The translations under genes were made by a program, and so were the position numbers. DNA of 64,000 nucleotides from Allodiplogaster sudhausi. Lineage: Eukaryota > Nematoda > Chromadorea > Rhabditida > Diplogasteridae. The notes beneath the pieces are model-generated. The model was given only the letters and a program-made list of their open reading frames with translations, was not told the origin of the DNA and ran no database searches. Below, one piece after another: positions 63,964 to 64,000 of the stretch. Where the stretch lies: positions 9,100,001 to 9,164,000 of the forward strand of contig CALZFC010000001.1 of NCBI GenBank assembly GCA_945643635.1, in the 5' to 3' direction. Position 1 is the first letter of the stretch. Each line of letters starts with the position of its first letter.

Positions 63964-64000
63964 ATGTCATCAGCCAGCCAGTGCAAGCAGCGAAATTGCC
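63964..64000 (+). CDS. Nuclear hormone receptor copy G, 5' end only
   Basis: The last 37 bases encode MSSASQCKQRNC, which matches the leader of copy F (MPPASQCKQQAC) up to the first zinc-ligand cysteine. The flank upstream is also a duplicate of the flank of F. The gene continues beyond the window. Confidence 0.75.
   Translation, partial: MSSASQCKQRNC

Noticed and set aside
1..64000. CRISPR arrays, bacterial operons, rRNA or clear tRNA genes
   Set aside because: Direct repeats here are simple or tandem eukaryotic repeats without regular unique spacers. No convincing cloverleaf was seen; the only tRNA-like piece lies in a foldback spacer.

Overview
This window looks like nuclear DNA of a rhabditid nematode. 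The genes are broken into short exons by small introns. The gene families are nematode-type: nuclear receptors with a CRACAVFFKR P-box region, a str-type chemoreceptor, and an EGF plus DEG/ENaC ('egas'-like) channel gene. Two CR1-like LINEs carry the apurinic endonuclease/RT type of polymerase. A diplogastrid (Pristionchus-like) source is my guess from the style of the nuclear receptors; it is inference, not proof.

Layout. The plus strand carries a tandem family of nuclear hormone receptor (NHR) genes, all built on one 12-exon plan with conserved intron phases. Copy A (1.05-3.84 kb) has an in-frame TGA in its DNA-binding domain. Copy B (9.81-13.88 kb) is open. X (20.1-20.7 kb) is a 3' fragment. 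C (36.9-41.7 kb) is a remnant whose exon 8 is split by a full-length LINE. D (43.2-47.7 kb) is broken. E (49.4-54.5 kb) and F (58.9-62.3 kb) are open. The first codons of G lie at the right edge. D, E, F and G share long stretches of 5' flank, so the array grew by tandem segmental duplication. Most copies have a long CT-rich tract upstream.

The minus strand between 4.2 and 6.3 kb encodes a seven-helix chemoreceptor. From 15.1 to 30.0 kb the minus strand holds a second repeated family: cysteine-rich modules, each made of two exons (alpha and beta) with threonine-rich linkers. They occur as two decaying arrays (15.1-16.9 and 25.1-30.0 kb). A compact gene at 21.1-24.0 kb joins one such module to an EGF-like domain and the C-terminal half of a DEG/ENaC channel.

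Mobile DNA fills much of the rest. Large foldback (palindromic) elements lie at 11.5, 17.0, 19.7, 30.9, 42.1, 46.0, 52.1 and 54.8 kb. There are a TIR element with a small cargo gene (28.4-29.7 kb), a MITE in intron 4 of E, a truncated LINE (32.5-34.8 kb) and a complete LINE (37.5-41.6 kb). Two related elements (24.1 and 35.7 kb) consist largely of consecutive heat-shock-element pentamers. Because the NHR genes are paralogs, several insertions can be dated by an empty site in a sister copy.

Exon boundaries were placed by hand from GT/GC-AG sites, reading frame, intron phase and paralog comparison. No transcript evidence was available.
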